Positions 16,997 through 27,205 are shown, numbered from the stretch's first letter. The stretch is DNA of 64,000 nt from UBA10649 sp963842725 (GCA_963842725.1 CAWJHN010000004.1:1984001-2048000); one strand, 5' to 3'. Notes: a model not told the origin generated them from the sequence alone. Numbers and translations: made by a program.

Positions 16997-18004
16997 GTGA
17001 AGTCCAGCACGTTGCGCGCCGCGACCGTCCCGGCCGCCCTCAGCCTGGCCCTGCTCCTTGCCGCCTGCGGTGGCGACCAGAAGGCCACAGACAGCGCAGC
17101 CGCCTCCTCCGACGGAACCGCGGGAGCCTCCTCCGCGGCCGCGGCGAAGCTCACCGGCTCGGTGTCGGTGGACGGCTCCAGCACGGTCTATCCCCTGACC
17201 GAGGCCGCCGCCGACCTCTATCGGGAGGTCCAGGGTGACGTGAAGGTCACCGTCGGGACCTCCGGCACCGGCGGCGGGTTCAAGAAGTTCTGCGCCGGCG
17301 AGACGGACATCTCCGACGCCTCGCGGCCGATCAAGGACGAGGAGAAGGCGGCCTGCGCCGCCAAGAACGTCACCTACCGCGAGTTCAGCGTCGCCCTCGA
17401 CGCGCTGACCGTGGTGGTGAACACGGAGAACACCTGGGCCGAGTGCCTCACCACCAAGCAGCTCGCGGCGATCTGGGGGCCGGACTCGAAGGTCAAGTCC
17501 TGGAACGAGGTCGACCCCAAGTTCCCGAACGAGCCGCTGCCCTTGTTCGGTCCCGGCACCGACTCGGGAACGTTCGACTACTTCACCGACGAGATCAACG
17601 GTGAGGAGGGCGCCTCACGCACCGACTACACGCCGTCCGAGGATGACAACGTGATCGTCCAGGGCGTGCAGGGCGCCAAGGGTGCTCTCGGGTACTTCGG
17701 CTACACCTACTTCGAGGAGAACCAGGACAAGCTCAAGGCGGTGAAGATCGACAACGGCAAGGGATGCGTGAGCCCGTCCAAGGAGACCGCACAGGACGGC
17801 AGCTACGCGCCGCTCTCCCGGCCGCTGTTCATCTACCCCAGTGCCTCGGCCCTCAAGCGCCCCGAGGTGCTGAGCTTCGTCGAGTACTACGTCGAGAACA
17901 ACGAGAAGATCGCGACTGAGGCCCAGTTCATCCCGCTCAACGCCGAGCAGGAGGCCAAGCTCAAGACCGCGCTCGAGGAGCTCAAGACCGCTTCCGGTTC
18001 CTGA
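16997..18004 (+). CDS. pstS: Phosphate-binding lipoprotein PstS
   Basis: Extracellular high-affinity phosphate receptor for the PstCAB transporter. The GTG start is at 16997; 335 residues. A signal peptide ends in the lipobox LLLAAC. After a Ser/Ala linker the mature domain shows GSSTVYPLTEAAADLY, GTSGTGGGFKKFCAGETDIS and GPGTDSGTFDYFTDEI, the phosphate-contacting loops of the family. It is the first gene of pstSCAB, 30 bases before pstC. The many lysines and glutamates contrast with the proline/alanine-rich neighbours, as is usual for PstS. Confidence 0.95.
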   Translation: MKSSTLRAATVPAALSLALLLAACGGDQKATDSAAASSDGTAGASSAAAAKLTGSVSVDGSSTVYPLTEAAADLYREVQGDVKVTVGTSGTGGGFKKFCAGETDISDASRPIKDEEKAACAAKNVTYREFSVALDALTVVVNTENTWAECLTTKQLAAIWGPDSKVKSWNEVDPKFPNEPLPLFGPGTDSGTFDYFTDEINGEEGASRTDYTPSEDDNVIVQGVQGAKGALGYFGYTYFEENQDKLKAVKIDNGKGCVSPSKETAQDGSYAPLSRPLFIYPSASALKRPEVLSFVEYYVENNEKIATEAQFIPLNAEQEAKLKTALEELKTASGS

Positions 18005-18034
18005 CTCCCGATCTGTGTCCGTGAAAGGACTTCC

Positions 18035-18979
18035 TTGAGCACGATCGAGTACACCGGTTCCGGCGCAGGGACTCCCACTGTGGGTTTCCTGCGCCGGTCC
18101 CGGCCGCGATACGGCGAGCGCTTGATCGAGGCGTCGCTGCTCGGCGCCGGGATCTTCTCCATGCTCACCACGATCGGCATCGTCGCCGCCCTCTTCCCGC
18201 CGACCATCGGGTTCTTCCAGGAGGTCAGTGTCGGCGAGTTCTTCGGCGGCACCACCTGGGCCCCTACCTTCACCCCCGCCCGGTTCGGGGTGCTGCCGCT
18301 GATCGGCGGCACCGCGATGGTGACCCTGATGGCCTCCCTGGTGGCCCTGCCGATCGGGCTGGGCGCCGCGATGTACCTGTCCGAGTACGCCTCTCAACGT
18401 GCGCGGCGCATCCTCAAGCCGGCGCTCGAGGTGCTGGCCGGCGTTCCCACCGTGGTCTACGGGTTCTTCGCCCTGGAGTTCGTCGGGCCCTTCCTGAAGT
18501 CGTTCATCCCGGGGCTGGGCACCTTCAGTGTGCTGAGCGCGGGGCTGGTGATGGGCATCATGATCGTGCCGACAGTCGCCTCGCTCTCCGAGGACGCCCT
18601 CAGCGCGGTGCCCGACAGTCTGCGGCAGGGCGCCTACGCACTCGGTTCGACCAAACGTCTGGTCACCTCGAGAATCGTTCTGCCCGCAGCGCTTTCCGGT
18701 GTGGTCGCGGCCTTCGTGCTGGGCATCTCCCGCGCGCTGGGGGAGACCATGATCGTGGCCATCGCGGCCGGTGGTCAGCCGAACCTGTCCGCCGACCCGC
18801 GTGAGGGCATGCAGACCATGACGGCCTTCATCGCCCAGATCGGCCTGGGCGATCAACCCACCGGCTCCACCGCCTACAACACCCTGTTCGCGGTCGGTGC
18901 CCTGCTCTTCGTGATGACGCTGTTCATGAACATGATCAGCATTCGGCTGGTCCGTCGATTCCGTGAGGTCTACGAATGA
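18035..18979 (+). CDS. pstC: Phosphate ABC transporter permease PstC
   Basis: Inner-membrane permease of the Pst system, 314 residues. The start is a TTG at 18035 with GAAAGGA upstream at 18023. Six membrane segments are visible, starting with LLGAGIFSMLTTIGIVAALF. The ATPase-contacting loop (EAA-like) reads LSAVPDSLRQGAYALGSTKR, and the family stretch LEVLAGVPTVVYGFFALEF is present. The stop overlaps the pstA start by four bases, indicating coupled translation. Confidence 0.94.
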   Translation: MSTIEYTGSGAGTPTVGFLRRSRPRYGERLIEASLLGAGIFSMLTTIGIVAALFPPTIGFFQEVSVGEFFGGTTWAPTFTPARFGVLPLIGGTAMVTLMASLVALPIGLGAAMYLSEYASQRARRILKPALEVLAGVPTVVYGFFALEFVGPFLKSFIPGLGTFSVLSAGLVMGIMIVPTVASLSEDALSAVPDSLRQGAYALGSTKRLVTSRIVLPAALSGVVAAFVLGISRALGETMIVAIAAGGQPNLSADPREGMQTMTAFIAQIGLGDQPTGSTAYNTLFAVGALLFVMTLFMNMISIRLVRRFREVYE

Positions 18980-19866
18980 GCGTCGTGACGCAGCAGACCC
19001 CGGCCGAGGCGTTGACCGCCGGGCGTCGCTCCGTGGTGGACGACGTGTTCCGCTGGGCGCTGTTCGGCTGCCTCGCCGTCGGCATCGCCTTCCTCGTGGT
19101 GCTGGTGACCTCGATCGTCGTCAAGGGGTACTCCCGCCTCAACTGGGACCTGATCGCCAACATGCCGTCGCGCCGGCCGTCCCAGGCCGGGATCCAGTCG
19201 GCGCTGACCGGAAGCCTGTGGACCATCGTTCTGGTCGCCGTCTTCATCGTCCCGGTGGGGGTGGCAGCGGCGGTGTACCTGGAGGAGTACGCGGACAACA
19301 CCACCCGGTTCAACCGGATGATCGAGTTGAACATCCAGAACCTCGCCGCCGTGCCGTCGATCATCTACGGCATTCTCGCGCTCGGCGTGATCGCCCGCGG
19401 CTTCCTGGGATTCGGCGAGTCGATCCTCACCGGCGCCATAGCGCTCGGACTCCTGGTGCTTCCGGTGGTCATCATCTCCGGCCGGGAGGCGATCCGGGCC
19501 GTTCCCGGATCGATCCGGGCCGGGTCACTCGCTCTGGGGGCCAGCAAGTGGCAGACCACGTGGCGGATGGTGCTGCCGAACGCACTTCCCGGAATGGCGA
19601 CAGGAACCATCCTGGCGCTGTCCCGGGCGATCGGGGAGGCGGCTCCACTGATCCTGCTCGGCGGCCTCTCGTACATCACGTTCAACCCTGAGGGCGTCTT
19701 CAGTTCGTTCACCGTGCTGCCCATCCAGATCTTCAACTACACCTCCCGGCCTCAGGAGGAGTTCCGCACCCTGGCCTCTGCGGCGTCCATCGTGCTGCTT
19801 GTGCTCCTGCTGGTGATGAATTCGGCAGCGATCCTGCTGCGCAATCGATACGCGAGGCGGCGATGA
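18976..19866 (+). CDS. pstA: Phosphate ABC transporter permease PstA
   Basis: Second permease of the Pst complex, 296 residues. Six membrane helices are visible, starting with WALFGCLAVGIAFLVVLVTS. The EAA-like loop AIRAVPGSIRAGSLALGASK and the block NIQNLAAVPSIIYGILALGV match PstA. It is joined to pstC and pstB by four-base overlaps at both ends. Confidence 0.94.
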   Translation: MSVVTQQTPAEALTAGRRSVVDDVFRWALFGCLAVGIAFLVVLVTSIVVKGYSRLNWDLIANMPSRRPSQAGIQSALTGSLWTIVLVAVFIVPVGVAAAVYLEEYADNTTRFNRMIELNIQNLAAVPSIIYGILALGVIARGFLGFGESILTGAIALGLLVLPVVIISGREAIRAVPGSIRAGSLALGASKWQTTWRMVLPNALPGMATGTILALSRAIGEAAPLILLGGLSYITFNPEGVFSSFTVLPIQIFNYTSRPQEEFRTLASAASIVLLVLLLVMNSAAILLRNRYARRR

Positions 19867-20807
19867 GCAGTCCAGGTCCTTCCATCCGGCTCTCCGACAC
19901 CACCTCGCCCGAAGGGGCCCAGATGACTTCGAGTCAGCACGACCAGATGCGCGTCGAGCAGATCGAGGCGGAGGAGACGCGCCGCAGCTTCGTCAGCGCC
20001 GCCGGCGTGCGCGAGGCCACCGAGGCCCCCACGGCGATCATCTCGACCCGGGATGTGAACGTCTACTACGGCGACTACATGGCCGTGCGCGACGTCTCGT
20101 TCGACGTCGGCCGCAACGAGATCACCGCCCTGATCGGCCCGTCGGGGTGCGGCAAGTCGACCATCCTGCGCTGCTACAACCGGATGAACGACCTGATCCC
20201 CGGCGCACGGGTCGATGGCCAGATCACGTATCACGGCGTGGACATGTACGGGAAGGACGTTGACCCGATCGAGTTGCGTCGCCGGGTGGGAATGGTCTTC
20301 CAGAAGCCGAACCCGTTCCCGAAGTCCATCTACGAGAACATCGCCTACGGCCCCAAGGTCAACGGGATGTCGGTCGCGAGCATGGACGACCTGGTCGAGG
20401 AGGCGTTGCGCGGGGCAGCGCTGTGGGACGAGGTCAAGGACAAGCTGAAGACTTCTGCCCTGGCCCTGTCGGGTGGGCAGCAGCAACGGCTGTGCATCGC
20501 CCGCACCATCGCGGTCAAGCCCGAAGTGATCCTGATGGACGAACCGGCCTCGGCTCTCGACCCGATCGCCACGGCGAAGATCGAGGACCTGATGCACGAA
20601 CTGGTCCGCGACTACACGATCGTGATCGTCACGCACAACATGCAGCAGGCGGCACGGGTCTCCGATCGCACGGCCTTCTTCACCGCCGAGGTGGACGATC
20701 ATGGTGTGCGCTACGGGCGGCTGATCGAGTTCGACGCCACGGTCAAGATCTTCGAGAACCCGAGCGATCAGCGCACCGAGGACTACATCTCAGGCCGATT
20801 CGGCTGA
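19863..20807 (+). CDS. pstB: Phosphate ABC transporter ATPase PstB
   Basis: Cytoplasmic ATPase that drives Pst uptake. Walker A is GPSGCGKST, followed by the PstB-specific NRMNDLIPGARVDG, the signature LSGGQQQRLCIARTIA, Walker B VILMDEPASALDP and VIVTHNMQQA. At 314 residues from ATG 19863 it carries about 55 extra N-terminal residues; an ATG at 19923 in the same frame would still leave some extension. The overlap with pstA favours the first start. It ends the operon and converges on mutT1. Confidence 0.94.
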   Translation: MSSPGPSIRLSDTTSPEGAQMTSSQHDQMRVEQIEAEETRRSFVSAAGVREATEAPTAIISTRDVNVYYGDYMAVRDVSFDVGRNEITALIGPSGCGKSTILRCYNRMNDLIPGARVDGQITYHGVDMYGKDVDPIELRRRVGMVFQKPNPFPKSIYENIAYGPKVNGMSVASMDDLVEEALRGAALWDEVKDKLKTSALALSGGQQQRLCIARTIAVKPEVILMDEPASALDPIATAKIEDLMHELVRDYTIVIVTHNMQQAARVSDRTAFFTAEVDDHGVRYGRLIEFDATVKIFENPSDQRTEDYISGRFG

Positions 20808-20813
20808 TTCCCC

Positions 20814-20831
20814 GCGGAGCACGAGCAGGTT
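20814..20831. repeat. Repeat family B half-site
   Basis: GCGGAGCACGAGCAGGTT, one base different from the copies at 53698 and 63791. It sits between the converging pstB and mutT1 genes, with CCCCGC and GCGGGG flanks that can pair as a short stem. Confidence 0.5.
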
Positions 20832-20835
20832 CTTG

Positions 20836-21861
20836 TCAGCGGGGGGCCAGGTGGCGCTCGATGGCGACGACGGCGGCCAGGCGGGACGGACGGTGCACGA
20901 TGTGGGCGACCAGCACCTCACCGGGAGCCAGGTAGGGATCCTCGTGCGGGATCAGCGTGACCAGGGCGCGCGGGGTCCGCTCGCGCAGAGCGCGGAACAC
21001 ACCGGACAGCACCGGCCGATGCGTGCACAGCGCTGCCGAGCGCCCACGGTCCAGCAGCTCCTGGATGTGGCGCCGGGCCTTGGCGCCATCGCGGCGGAAC
21101 CCCCGCTCGGACAGCCCGCCCTTGGTGCGCACCTTCACCCCATGGGCCGCGGCATAGGGCGCGAGGGTGTCCACACACCGCCGCCACGGTGAGCTGATGA
21201 CGTACTCCGGCCCCCAGCAGGCGATCAGCCCGCGCAGGGCCAGGGACTGGCGCCGGCCCGAGGCGATCAGGGGGCGGTCGGCGTCGGCGCGCGCCCAGGC
21301 GTCACGCGGCCGCGCGGTGCCGTGCCGGATCACCAGCACCGGCGTGGTGTCGAGCTCGCCGTCCGCGGCGAAGGCGATCAGTGCATCCAGGGGGACGACG
21401 TCGCTCGGCTGGCTGAGCAGCTCGCGGGCCGCTGACACCGGCAGCCAGGCACTGCGGTCCACCTCCGTCGTGGGCGCGAGCTGGGGTCCGGTGCGCACGG
21501 GCCGGCCGGCCCAGTAGCTGACCTCCTTGAACGCGCCCTTGGGGTCGATGTAGCGAACCGTCGGCAGCGGCCGTCCGAGGACGCCGATCACGCCGGTCTC
21601 CTCGACCAGCTCCCGGACGGCGCACTCGGGGAGCAGCTCGCCCGACTCCAGCTTGCCCTTCGGGAACGACCAGTCGTCGTACCGCGGGCGGTGGATCAGC
21701 AGCACCTCGAGCCCATCGGGTCCGATGCGCCAGCAGAGCACCCCCGCCGCGTGCACCAGCGGCAGCCGTCCGTGGTCGGCGCCGCTTCCCTCGTCAGCGG
21801 TCTCGTCGTCAGGTGGGGTGTCCGGTGCGATCCCCGACCTGGTCGGCACGGGCAGGTCCAC
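20836..21861 (-). CDS. mutT1: MutT1-type NUDIX hydrolase with histidine phosphatase domain
   Basis: Two-domain sanitation enzyme like mycobacterial MutT1, which hydrolyses oxidised guanine nucleotides. Residues 30-165 hold the NUDIX fold, with the box running from GKLESGELLPECAVRELVEE. Residues 185-330 hold a histidine phosphatase domain with LVIRHGTA and CTHRPV. Its GTG start abuts the ppk stop with no gap, the same gene pairing as in Mycobacterium as I recall. The N-terminus has about 25 poorly conserved residues. Confidence 0.88.
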   Translation of the reverse strand: MDLPVPTRSGIAPDTPPDDETADEGSGADHGRLPLVHAAGVLCWRIGPDGLEVLLIHRPRYDDWSFPKGKLESGELLPECAVRELVEETGVIGVLGRPLPTVRYIDPKGAFKEVSYWAGRPVRTGPQLAPTTEVDRSAWLPVSAARELLSQPSDVVPLDALIAFAADGELDTTPVLVIRHGTARPRDAWARADADRPLIASGRRQSLALRGLIACWGPEYVISSPWRRCVDTLAPYAAAHGVKVRTKGGLSERGFRRDGAKARRHIQELLDRGRSAALCTHRPVLSGVFRALRERTPRALVTLIPHEDPYLAPGEVLVAHIVHRPSRLAAVVAIERHLAPR

Positions 21862-24187
21862 TCAGCGTCGTCGGTTCGCTGCGCGGCGCTTGGGCCGAGT
21901 GGCGATCAGGTGCGCCTGCAGGTCCCGCGCGGGAGCGCCGTCCGCGCCCTCGCCGTGACGCGCCCACACGCCGTCGGGCCCCAGGTGCCAGGAGATGGTC
22001 TCCTCGTCCATCGCCAGGGACATCAGCTCCTCCAGTTCGGCGATGTGGGTCGGGTCGCCCAGGCGGACCAGGGCCTCGACCCGCCGGTCGAGGTTGCGGT
22101 GCATCATGTCCGCGCTGCCGATGTAGACCACCGGGTCGCCGCTCGTCGGCGAACACGAAGATCCGGGAGTGCTCGAGGAACCGGCCGAGGACGCAGCGCA
22201 CCTCGGATGTTCTCGCTCAGCCCCGGCACGCCGGGCCGCAGCGCGCAGATGCCGCGCACCACGACGTCCACCGGCACCCCGGCCTGGGAGGCTCGGTAGA
22301 GCGCGTCGATCAGCGCCTCGTCGACGATCGAGTTGACCTTGAACCGGATCTGCGGCCGGCTGGCCCTGCCCGGTGGCTGGCGATCTCGCGCGTCGATCCG
22401 GTCGATCAGGCCGCTGCGCAACGAGCGCGGGGCCACCAGCAGGCGACGGTAGGCGGTCTTGCGGCGCGATAGCCGGAGAGCTGGTTGAACAGCCGGGTCA
22501 GGTCCTCGCCGACCTGCGGGTCGACGGTGAGCAGGCCGAGGTCCTCGTAGAGCCGGGCGGTCTTGGGGTTGTAGTTGCCGGTGCCGACGTGGCAGTAGCG
22601 GCGCAGCCCGTCGGCCTCCTGGCGGACGACGAGGCACAGCTTGCAGTGCGTCTTCAGGCCGACGATGCCGTAGACCACGTGCACGCCGGCCTGCTCCAGC
22701 TTGCGCGCCCAGGTGATGTTGGCCTGCTCGTCGAACCGGGCCTTGATCTCGACCAGGGCGAGCACCTGCTTGCCGGCCTCGGCCGCGTCGATCAGGGCGT
22801 CGACGATCGGGGAGTCACCGGAGGTGCGGTAGAGCGTCTGCTTGATCGCCAGCACCTGCGGGTCGGCCGCGGCCTGCTCGAGGAACGCCTGCACGCTGCG
22901 TGGAGAACGAGTCGTAGGGGTGGTGGAGCAGGATGTCGCGCTCGCGGATCGCCGCGAAGACGTCGCTGGGCTTGGCGGTCTCGACCGTCGCCAGGTGCGC
23001 GGTGCGTGCGTCGGCACGAACTGGGGTAGTGCAGCTCGGGCGGTCGAGGTCGGCGATCGTGTTCAGCCCGCGCAGGTCGAGCGGCTCGGGAGGCGGTAGA
23101 CCTCGGCCTCGCTCACGCCGAGCTCACGGATCAGCAGGTCGCGCACGTGCTGGTCGATGTCGGCGGCGACCTCCAGCCGGACCGGCGGCCCGAACCGGCG
23201 CCGCAGCAGCTCCTTCTCCAGCGCCTGGAGCAGGTTCTCGGCGTCGTCCTCCTCGACCTCGAGGTCCTCGTTGCGGGTGACCCGGAAGGTGTGGTGCTCG
23301 CATCACCTCCATGCCCGGGAAGAGCTGGTCGAGGTGCACCGCGATCACGTCCTCCACGCGGCACGAACCGGGCCTGGTGCAGGTCGTCGCCGTCGACGCG
23401 GATGAACCGGGGCAGCAGCGGCGGCACCTTGACCCGGGCGAAGTGCTCCTTGTCGGTGACGCGGGTTGACGCAGGATGACCGCGAGGTTCAGCGAGAGCC
23501 CGGAGATGTAGGGGAACGGGTGCGCCGGGTCGACCGCGAGCGGGGTGAGCACGGGGAAGACCTGGTCGCGGAAGAAGGTGTGCAGCCGGTCCTGCTCGGA
23601 CGGCGACAGCTCGGCCCAGTGCACGAGGGCGATGCCGGCCTCGCTCAGGGCCGGGCGCGATCTGGTCGGTGAAGACGCGCGGCGTGGGTGGCCATCAGCT
23701 CGTGGGCACGGCTGCCGATCGCCTCGAGCACCTCGCGCGGCTCCAGCCCGCTGGCCGCGGTCACCGCCAGGCCGGTGGCGATCCGGCGCTTGAGCCCGGC
23801 CACCCGGACCATGAAGAACTCGTCGAGGTTGCTGGCGAAGATGGCCAGGAACCGGGCGCGCTCGAGCAGGGGCAGGTCGGGGTCGACGGCCAGCTCCAGC
23901 ACGCGGGAGTTGAAGGCCAGCCAGGACAGCTCGCGGTCGAGGAAGCGGTCCGCAGGCAGGGGCGCCGGCTCGCTGGGTGCCGTGGCCACGCCGATGGCCG
24001 GTGCGGCCGAGGTCTCGACCGCGGCGGAGGTCGGAGCGGACGAGGGTGCGGCGACCAGCGCAGCAGCGGCCGCCACGGGCGCCGCAGCCGCGCCGGATGC
24101 GGTGGTGCGGGGCCGGGTGGTGCGGGGGGTTCGCGGGCGCCGGGCGGGCGTTCCGGACGGCGGCGGCGTCGTGGCAGCGCTGGTCAT
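21862..24187 (-). pseudogene. ppk: Polyphosphate kinase Ppk1, frame broken many times as read
   Basis: Ppk1 transfers the ATP gamma-phosphate to polyphosphate. All conserved blocks are present but scattered over three frames: FLDRELSWLAFNSRVLELA, SNLDEFFMVRVAGLKRRIA, LTPLAVDPAHPFPYISGLS, QTLYRTSGDSPIVDALIDAA, HVGTGNYNPKTARLYEDL and SADMMHRNLDRRVEALVRL. I count about ten single-base insertions and six deletions; the net change agrees with the gene length modulo three and would restore about 773 residues. Several insertions turn GG into GCG or CC into CGC. No missense decay or extra stop appears in the matching frames, so recent sequence error is more likely than a dead gene. An Ala/Thr/Pro-rich N-terminal extension precedes the kinase. 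Confidence 0.88.
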
Positions 24188-24241
24188 GCCCCAGATGGTG
24201 TCACGGTCGCCCAGGCCAGGCGAGGGACGTTGGGCAGCAGC

Positions 24242-25282
24242 TCACCCGTGATGCGCAGTGTCTCGACGAGCGGTCCCGACCGTGCGCCGATAGAACATCA
24301 CGTCGGTGTCCCAGTGCCGGAAACCGAGCGAGCGATACACCGCTTGGGCTGCGACGTTGTCGGCCTCGACGTAGAGCATGGCCCGGCTCAGGCCCGCCTC
24401 CTGCAGCCGGTGCAGACCGGCCAGCGTCAGGCTGCGGCCCAGCCCCCGACCCTGATGGTCGGGGTCGACGCCGACGACGTACACCTCACCGATCGCCGCG
24501 TGCGCATGCGCGTCGGTACGGGGGTCGGCGCGGCGGGCACCGTGCACCTTGGTCCAGTGGAAACCGATCATCACGCCCTCCGCCAGGGTGTCCTCGGCGA
24601 TCAGGAACCCGGCCGGGTCGAACCAGCTCTCGCCGAGCCTGGCCTGCAGGTCGTCCGCCGTCCAGCCGCCCTGCTCCGGGTGGTCGGCGAAGGCGCGCGC
24701 ATTCAGCGCCAGCCAGGCCTGCTCGTCACCCGTGCCGGGCCGGAAGGCGCGCAGTCTCACGCCGTCAGGCAGGGCCACCTCGGGCAACGGCTCCTCCAGG
24801 GATCGGCGCCACTGCTCGAGCCGGCGCCCCTCGGTGAACTCCATCGACCACGCCAGCGCCTGCGCGGCCGCGTGATGACCGTGCGCCCACAGCCGGAGCC
24901 TGCCGTCCGGTGAGGTGTCGATCGCGGCCTGCACCAGCCGCCGTCCCACCCCGCACCCGCGCCACTGGGGGTGGACGACGAGCTCGGCGGCCGGGCCGGC
25001 CACCACGTCGGTCGGGTCCAGGTGCCCGTAGCCGACGACCGTCTCGCTGCCGTCGTCCAGCAGAGCGAGCAGGTGCCGGTCGCCGTCCGCCCTCTCGTCC
25101 CCGCCGTCCGGCCCGACGTGCGGGGTGTCGCCGTGATCGCCGCCATGACGCAGGTGGAGCTGCACATGCTCGCTCAGCGGATGCACGCCGTCCGCGGCGG
25201 CGGCCCGTTCGCACAGCGCCGTCACCGCCTGCACCTGTTCCGGCGTCAGCGCGGTGAGGAGCCGGATCTGTGTGGTGGACAC
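24242..25282 (-). CDS. mshD: Mycothiol synthase MshD
   Basis: Last step of mycothiol synthesis: acetylates the cysteine of Cys-GlcN-Ins. The 346-residue protein has two GNAT domains. The first carries LVVHPQWRGCGVGRRLVQAA near 90; the second carries GVDPDHQGRGLGRSLTLAGL near 270 and LYVEADNVAAQAVYRSLGF, which is the active acetyl-CoA site. The GTG start at 25282 has a -10 hexamer six bases upstream. mshA lies 18 kb away in the same window. Confidence 0.92.
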   Translation of the reverse strand: MSTTQIRLLTALTPEQVQAVTALCERAAAADGVHPLSEHVQLHLRHGGDHGDTPHVGPDGGDERADGDRHLLALLDDGSETVVGYGHLDPTDVVAGPAAELVVHPQWRGCGVGRRLVQAAIDTSPDGRLRLWAHGHHAAAQALAWSMEFTEGRRLEQWRRSLEEPLPEVALPDGVRLRAFRPGTGDEQAWLALNARAFADHPEQGGWTADDLQARLGESWFDPAGFLIAEDTLAEGVMIGFHWTKVHGARRADPRTDAHAHAAIGEVYVVGVDPDHQGRGLGRSLTLAGLHRLQEAGLSRAMLYVEADNVAAQAVYRSLGFRHWDTDVMFYRRTVGTARRDTAHHG

Positions 25283-25288
25283 GGCGCC

Positions 25289-25294
25289 ACCCTA
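25289..25294 (-). promoter_or_regulatory. Leaderless -10 element of mshD
   Basis: TAGGGT on the minus strand, six bases before the GTG start of mshD. Confidence 0.6.
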
Positions 25295-25420
25295 CGAGGC
25301 GACGGCGCGCGGCTCCTCCGAACGGATGACCGCTGCCCCTTTCGGCGGTAAGGTCCGGCTCCACATGCGGGGGCCGCATTCCATGGCCGGCACGTCGTGC
25401 CGGGCCGATCGGGAGGAACC

Positions 25421-27205
25421 ATGGCAGGGCAGTCGCGCCGACGGCGCACCATCATCTCTCTGGCGGCAGCCAGCACACTGTTGGCTGTGACCGGCGCAGG
25501 CACGGCGTCGGCGTCGTCCTCGCCGGTGGATCTGCAGATCCTCAGCTTCAACGACTTCCACGGCCAGCTCGAGAAGCCGACCCTGGGAAATGCCACGCTC
25601 CCGGGCCTGACCGGCGACTTCGGCGGATCGGAGTATCTGGCGAGCACGCTCAAGCAGCTGCGCACGGGGAAGAAGAACACCCTCACCGTGGCCGCGGGCG
25701 ACCTGATCGGCGCCAGCCCGATCGTCTCCGGGCTGTTCCACGACGAGCCCAGCGTCGAATCGCTCAACGCGCTCGGCCTGAATGTGTCCAGCGTCGGCAA
25801 CCACGAGTTCGACGAGGGTGTCACCGAGCTGCTGCGCATGCAGTACGGCGGCTGCCGCCCGGTCGAGGGCTGCTTCGACGCCGACGGTTACTCCGGTGCG
25901 AAGTTCGGATGGCTGGCCGCGAACGTGACCTACAAGAAGGGCGTGAAGACGCCCCGGCCGACGAGGCACTACGGCTCCTGGTTCCACGAGCGCACCGGCA
26001 GGACCGTGCTTCCGCCCACGTGGACCAAGGAGGTCGCCGGGGTCAAGGTCGGCTTCATCGGCATGACCCTGGAGGGCACCGACCAGCTGGTCGCCCAGGC
26101 GGGGATCAAGGACGTCGACTTCCGTGACGAGGTGGCGACCGCCAACCTGGCCGCCGAGGATCTGAACCGGCGCGGGGTCAAGGCGATCGTCGTCCTGGTG
26201 CATGAGGGCGGTATCCCGCCGACCGGTGCCGCCTACAACTTCCCGTGCACGGGCGACAGCAGCGCGACCTCGATCTCCGGCCCGATCGTCGACATCGCCA
26301 AGAACCTCGACCCGCGGATCGACATGGTGGTGTCCGGACACACCCACCAGCCGTACACCTGCGTGATCCCCGACCCGAAGGGCAACCCGCGGTCGGTGAC
26401 CAGTGCCATGGCGTACGGCCGGCTGGTGACCGAGACCAACCTCAAGCTGGACCGGCGGACCAAGGACGTCGTCCGGTCCTCGGTGGTGTCGGTGAACCGC
26501 CCGGTCGAGCGCACCGCGGCGGACCCGGCGCAGACCACGATCCTGACCAAGTGGCAGGCCCTGGCCGCGCCGATCTCCAACCGCCCGGTGGGCTCCATCA
26601 CCGGGGACATCAAGCGCGCAGCCACCCGTGACGTCGAGTCGAGCCTGAGCGACATGATCGCCGACGCCCAACTGGCCCGTACCCAGGCCAACGGCGCCGT
26701 GATCGCGTTGATGAACCCCGGTGGCGTCCGCGCCGACCTGTCCTTCGTCTCGTCGCCGTCGGGAGAGGGCGACGGCAACGTCACCTACGGGGAGGCGTTC
26801 GCTGTCCAGCCGTTCGGCAACCTGCTGATCACGATGACCATGACCGGTGCGCAGATCGAGACCGTGCTGGAACAGCAGTGGGCCCAGCGAACGCCCACAG
26901 CGGTCACCAAGCTGCACCTCGGGATCTCCCAGGGGCTGACCTACTCCTCGACGTCGGCACTGGCCCTGGGTGATCACATCGACCCGGCGACGATCAAGCT
27001 GAACGGGGTCACCCTCGACCCGGCAGCGAGCTACCGGGTGACCACGAACAGCTTCCTGGCCGACGGCGGTGACTCCTTCACAGAGTTCACCAAGGGAACC
27101 AACCGCACCGGCGGCGGCGTCGACCTGGACGAGTTCGTGGCCTGGCTGACCGCCAACTCCCCCGTCACCGGCCCCACCCCGAATCGCGTGACCATCCTCC
27201 CGTAG
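25421..27205 (+). CDS. Secreted 5'-nucleotidase / 2',3'-cyclic phosphodiesterase (UshA family)
   Basis: Exported two-metal nucleotidase that releases phosphate from nucleotides, useful for phosphate scavenging. ATG 25421 follows GGGAGG by four bases; 594 residues. A signal peptide (TIISLAAASTLLAVTGAGTA) precedes the catalytic domain with SFNDFHGQLE, VAAGDLIGASP, SVGNHEFDEG and VSGHTHQPY. The C-terminal nucleotide-binding domain starts near 385 and contains MNPGGVRADL and TNSFLADGGDSF. There is no cell-wall anchor motif, so the enzyme is probably released. A terminator-like hairpin follows. Confidence 0.93.
   Translation: MAGQSRRRRTIISLAAASTLLAVTGAGTASASSSPVDLQILSFNDFHGQLEKPTLGNATLPGLTGDFGGSEYLASTLKQLRTGKKNTLTVAAGDLIGASPIVSGLFHDEPSVESLNALGLNVSSVGNHEFDEGVTELLRMQYGGCRPVEGCFDADGYSGAKFGWLAANVTYKKGVKTPRPTRHYGSWFHERTGRTVLPPTWTKEVAGVKVGFIGMTLEGTDQLVAQAGIKDVDFRDEVATANLAAEDLNRRGVKAIVVLVHEGGIPPTGAAYNFPCTGDSSATSISGPIVDIAKNLDPRIDMVVSGHTHQPYTCVIPDPKGNPRSVTSAMAYGRLVTETNLKLDRRTKDVVRSSVVSVNRPVERTAADPAQTTILTKWQALAAPISNRPVGSITGDIKRAATRDVESSLSDMIADAQLARTQANGAVIALMNPGGVRADLSFVSSPSGEGDGNVTYGEAFAVQPFGNLLITMTMTGAQIETVLEQQWAQRTPTAVTKLHLGISQGLTYSSTSALALGDHIDPATIKLNGVTLDPAASYRVTTNSFLADGGDSFTEFTKGTNRTGGGVDLDEFVAWLTANSPVTGPTPNRVTILP

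Noticed and set aside
21862..24187. ppk as a genuine decayed gene
   Set aside because: Conserved residues are kept in all frames without missense decay, and its partner mutT1 is intact.
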